Below are positions 62,484 to 64,000 of a stretch of DNA of 64,000 nucleotides, one piece after another; positions within the stretch are counted from its first letter, which is position 1; each line of letters opens with the position of its first letter. Origin of the DNA: Maribellus comscasis (GTDB lineage Bacteria; Bacteroidota; Bacteroidia; Bacteroidales; Prolixibacteraceae). The notes under the pieces were generated by a model. That model worked only from the letters and a program-made list of their open reading frames with translations. It had not been told where the DNA came from and searched no databases. Location: NCBI RefSeq assembly GCF_009762775.1, contig NZ_CP046401.1:7452001-7516000 (forward strand). Direction: 5' to 3'. A program made the position numbers and the translations under genes.

Positions 62484-63128
62484 TTATTTATAAAGGCTGT
62501 AATACATGGCAAAACCTTCCAGCGTGTTATCATTCCGGCTTTTCATATAGGAAGCATACATGATTTTGTTATGCAGGTAGCAGATTGTCCCGTAATGCCG
62601 TTTAACGCTCAGGTAGATCCCGTTAATGGCATCGTAACGTTGCTTGTCATCCATCATAAAAAAGTCGTCTTTGACAATGATGTTCAGGATTGAAGTGACC
62701 AGAGATTTGCTGTCATCCAAAATGATATCAAAGCTTTGGACAATAGCTGCTGCCTGCTGGGTTGTAAAATTGCCATCCTGGACAAGTAGGGGGACTTTGT
62801 CTGTATAGATTGTAATGATCTTTTGCAGGATGTCTTTGGTTTCCTGTATCCGTTTGTAATCCTTGATCAGATAGGATACTTTCTGCAGGCTTTCCAGCAT
62901 TTCCTTATCGATGCCCAGGATTTCACCTGTAAGTCCTTTAATATCCCCGTTCAAGGCTTTTATCAGGACATTGTACAGGTTGATTTTTGACAAAATCCCT
63001 TCTTCCTGTACCCAGAGGGCTTCCCTCTGTATCCCGGCCCCCACATCAGTTACCGGAGTTTGGGCATTGCTTGTGTTTATAGTCAGGGTTAAAAGAATGG
63101 CAAATGAGAGAATAATTTTTTTCTTCAT
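62484..63128 (-). CDS. TraI-position exported conjugation protein
   Basis: A 214-residue exported protein (signal LLTLTINTSNAQ), helical, placed directly after traG where traI (DUF4141 / VirB5-like) stands in CTnDOT-type clusters. Motifs include LQKVSYLIKDYKRIQETKD and DDKQRYDAINGIYLSVKRHY. Position and topology suggest a TraI/VirB5-like minor pilus role. Sequence similarity to canonical TraI is not obvious. Confidence 0.65.
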   Translation of the reverse strand: MKKKIILSFAILLTLTINTSNAQTPVTDVGAGIQREALWVQEEGILSKINLYNVLIKALNGDIKGLTGEILGIDKEMLESLQKVSYLIKDYKRIQETKDILQKIITIYTDKVPLLVQDGNFTTQQAAAIVQSFDIILDDSKSLVTSILNIIVKDDFFMMDDKQRYDAINGIYLSVKRHYGTICYLHNKIMYASYMKSRNDNTLEGFAMYYSLYK

Positions 63129-63148
63129 GATAGTACTTTTTAATGGTT

Positions 63149-64000
63149 TTACATTTGTTTTAAAATCTCCAGGATAGATCGGTCACCGGTTAGTTGTTCC
63201 AATATCTTCTCCTTTTCTTTTTGTTCAGTGGTGTAGCAGTAATACTCAGGTTTGCTGACTTCCAGGGCAAAGACCCTAGAGTATTCCCCGAGTGAGATAA
63301 ACACTTCCTTGAAACTTCTGTCCGATGGAAGGTTTTTATTAATGGATAGGATTTGTTCCTGTTGAAAGGCGGTCAATCCAAGAAAGCGGCTGATCTGGTC
63401 AAACTTGTTGCGAAACTTGCCCATATCCAGCAATATACGGGTATCGGCATTGTTGATAATTGCATCCCTCACAATCGGTGAAGAAATCACATCGTCTACT
63501 TCCTGGGTCACTACCATGGCTTCACCAAAGAACTTACGGATGGTCTTGAAAAAATATTTGATAAACCCGGCCATTTGTGGGGTTGCAATGGCTTTCCAGG
63601 CCTCTTCCAGGCAGATAACCTTCCGGGTGTTTTTCAGGCGGCGCATCTTTTTCAGGAAGATATCCATAATAATCAGTGTGGCCACAGGAAAGATCACCGG
63701 GTGGTCTTTGATGTTGTCCAGTTCAAACACCAGGAAAGGACAATTGAAAAATTCATCGGTCTTCATGGGTTTGTTCAGCAGGTAGTCGTACTCTCCTCCC
63801 CGGTAGTATTTTCCCAGGATAAAAAAGAACTCATGGCTGTTAAATTCCAGTGACTGCTCTTCCACCAGCTTCGGAATGTATTCCTTACAGAACACATAGA
63901 ATCCGTTAAAAGACCGCTCTGCTTCCTCCGTTTTAAAAAACTCCATCAGCGCATGTGCAATAACATCCTTTTCCATCTCCGAGAGCTCCGGTTTATACAC
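63149..64000 (-). CDS. traG: TraG (VirB4-type) conjugation ATPase, partial
   Basis: The C-terminal 283 residues of a VirB4-like ATPase, whose 5' part continues beyond the right edge. The Walker B region is KVICLEEAWKAI, followed by FFGEAMVVTQEVDDVISSPI and INNADTRILLDMGKFRNKF, all TraG family hallmarks. It powers pilus and channel assembly and starts the operon seen here. Confidence 0.93.
   Translation of the reverse strand: MYKPELSEMEKDVIAHALMEFFKTEEAERSFNGFYVFCKEYIPKLVEEQSLEFNSHEFFFILGKYYRGGEYDYLLNKPMKTDEFFNCPFLVFELDNIKDHPVIFPVATLIIMDIFLKKMRRLKNTRKVICLEEAWKAIATPQMAGFIKYFFKTIRKFFGEAMVVTQEVDDVISSPIVRDAIINNADTRILLDMGKFRNKFDQISRFLGLTAFQQEQILSINKNLPSDRSFKEVFISLGEYSRVFALEVSKPEYYCYTTEQKEKEKILEQLTGDRSILEILKQM

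Noticed and set aside
1..64000. CRISPR array
   Set aside because: I saw no evenly spaced direct repeats of CRISPR type and no cas genes.

Overview
The window comes from a member of the Bacteroidota, most likely a Bacteroidales or Marinilabiliales-type anaerobe. The evidence is SusC/SusD-type transport with an ECF sigma/FecR pair, sulfatases and glycoside hydrolases, a TTTG-N17-TAGTTTTG promoter, and conjugation genes of the Bacteroides CTnDOT family (rteC, traG to traN, BtgA/MobB-type mobilisation proteins). The window mixes resident catabolic genes with at least two mobile elements and many broken genes.

Region 1 (1-1.45 kb) is the edge of a conjugative-transposon-like segment: rteC, a small Cys-Pro-Phe protein and a 150-bp imperfect palindrome. 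Region 2 (1.5-9.8 kb) is a decaying polysaccharide-utilisation locus, all on the minus strand. It holds an intact sulfatase, a GH127-type hydrolase, an SGNH esterase and a TIM-barrel hydrolase-like lipoprotein. Among them lie a LutC-like remnant, a chimeric beta-galactosidase/sulfatase relic, another sulfatase start and an oxidoreductase relic. Region 3 (10.2-20.7 kb, minus strand) is a self-contained unit: ECF sigma, FecR anti-sigma, SusC with an STN domain, SusD, then an exported argininosuccinate-lyase-type C-N lyase and an exported MmgE/PrpD protein. I read the last two as a possible periplasmic pathway for aminopolycarboxylate (iminodisuccinate-like) compounds.

Region 4 (21.1-28.6 kb) is an integrative mobilisable element: tandem tyrosine recombinases, three excisionase-like HTH proteins, DUF3876, MobB/BtgA mobilisation genes, a hairpin-rich oriT candidate and an RteC-like gene frameshifted in a G6 run. 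Region 5 (28.9-34.3 kb) holds a DUF4249 lipoprotein/TonB receptor pair, a DoxX-like protein and a LytS/LytTR two-component system. It is flanked by complementary truncated halves of tyrosine recombinases (20.7 kb and 34.7-35.8 kb). tRNA-Pro and tRNA-Ser lie at 36.0-36.2 kb.

Region 6 (about 37.1 kb to the end) is a conjugative element whose left end may be the tRNA 3'-fragment at 37.1 kb. It carries ardC, a methyltransferase-like gene, a Dam-type methylase, a relaxase/MobC pair with a nested-palindrome oriT candidate, and a coupling protein with the TraN-M-L-K-J-I-G module. Its cargo (41.8-52.8 kb) is an anti-phage island. The parts are a 1469-aa Mrr-nuclease/STAND ATPase (Avs-like); a four-gene operon of DUF2188, metallo-beta-lactamase, E2-E1-JAB fusion and a four-helix membrane protein; and an RloA/RloB (AbiL-like) pair. 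A probable small RNA lies between the last two. The E2-E1-JAB operon is the strongest candidate for an under-described system. Its enzymatic residues are all present, no separate ubiquitin-like gene is seen, and two of its proteins end in glycine.
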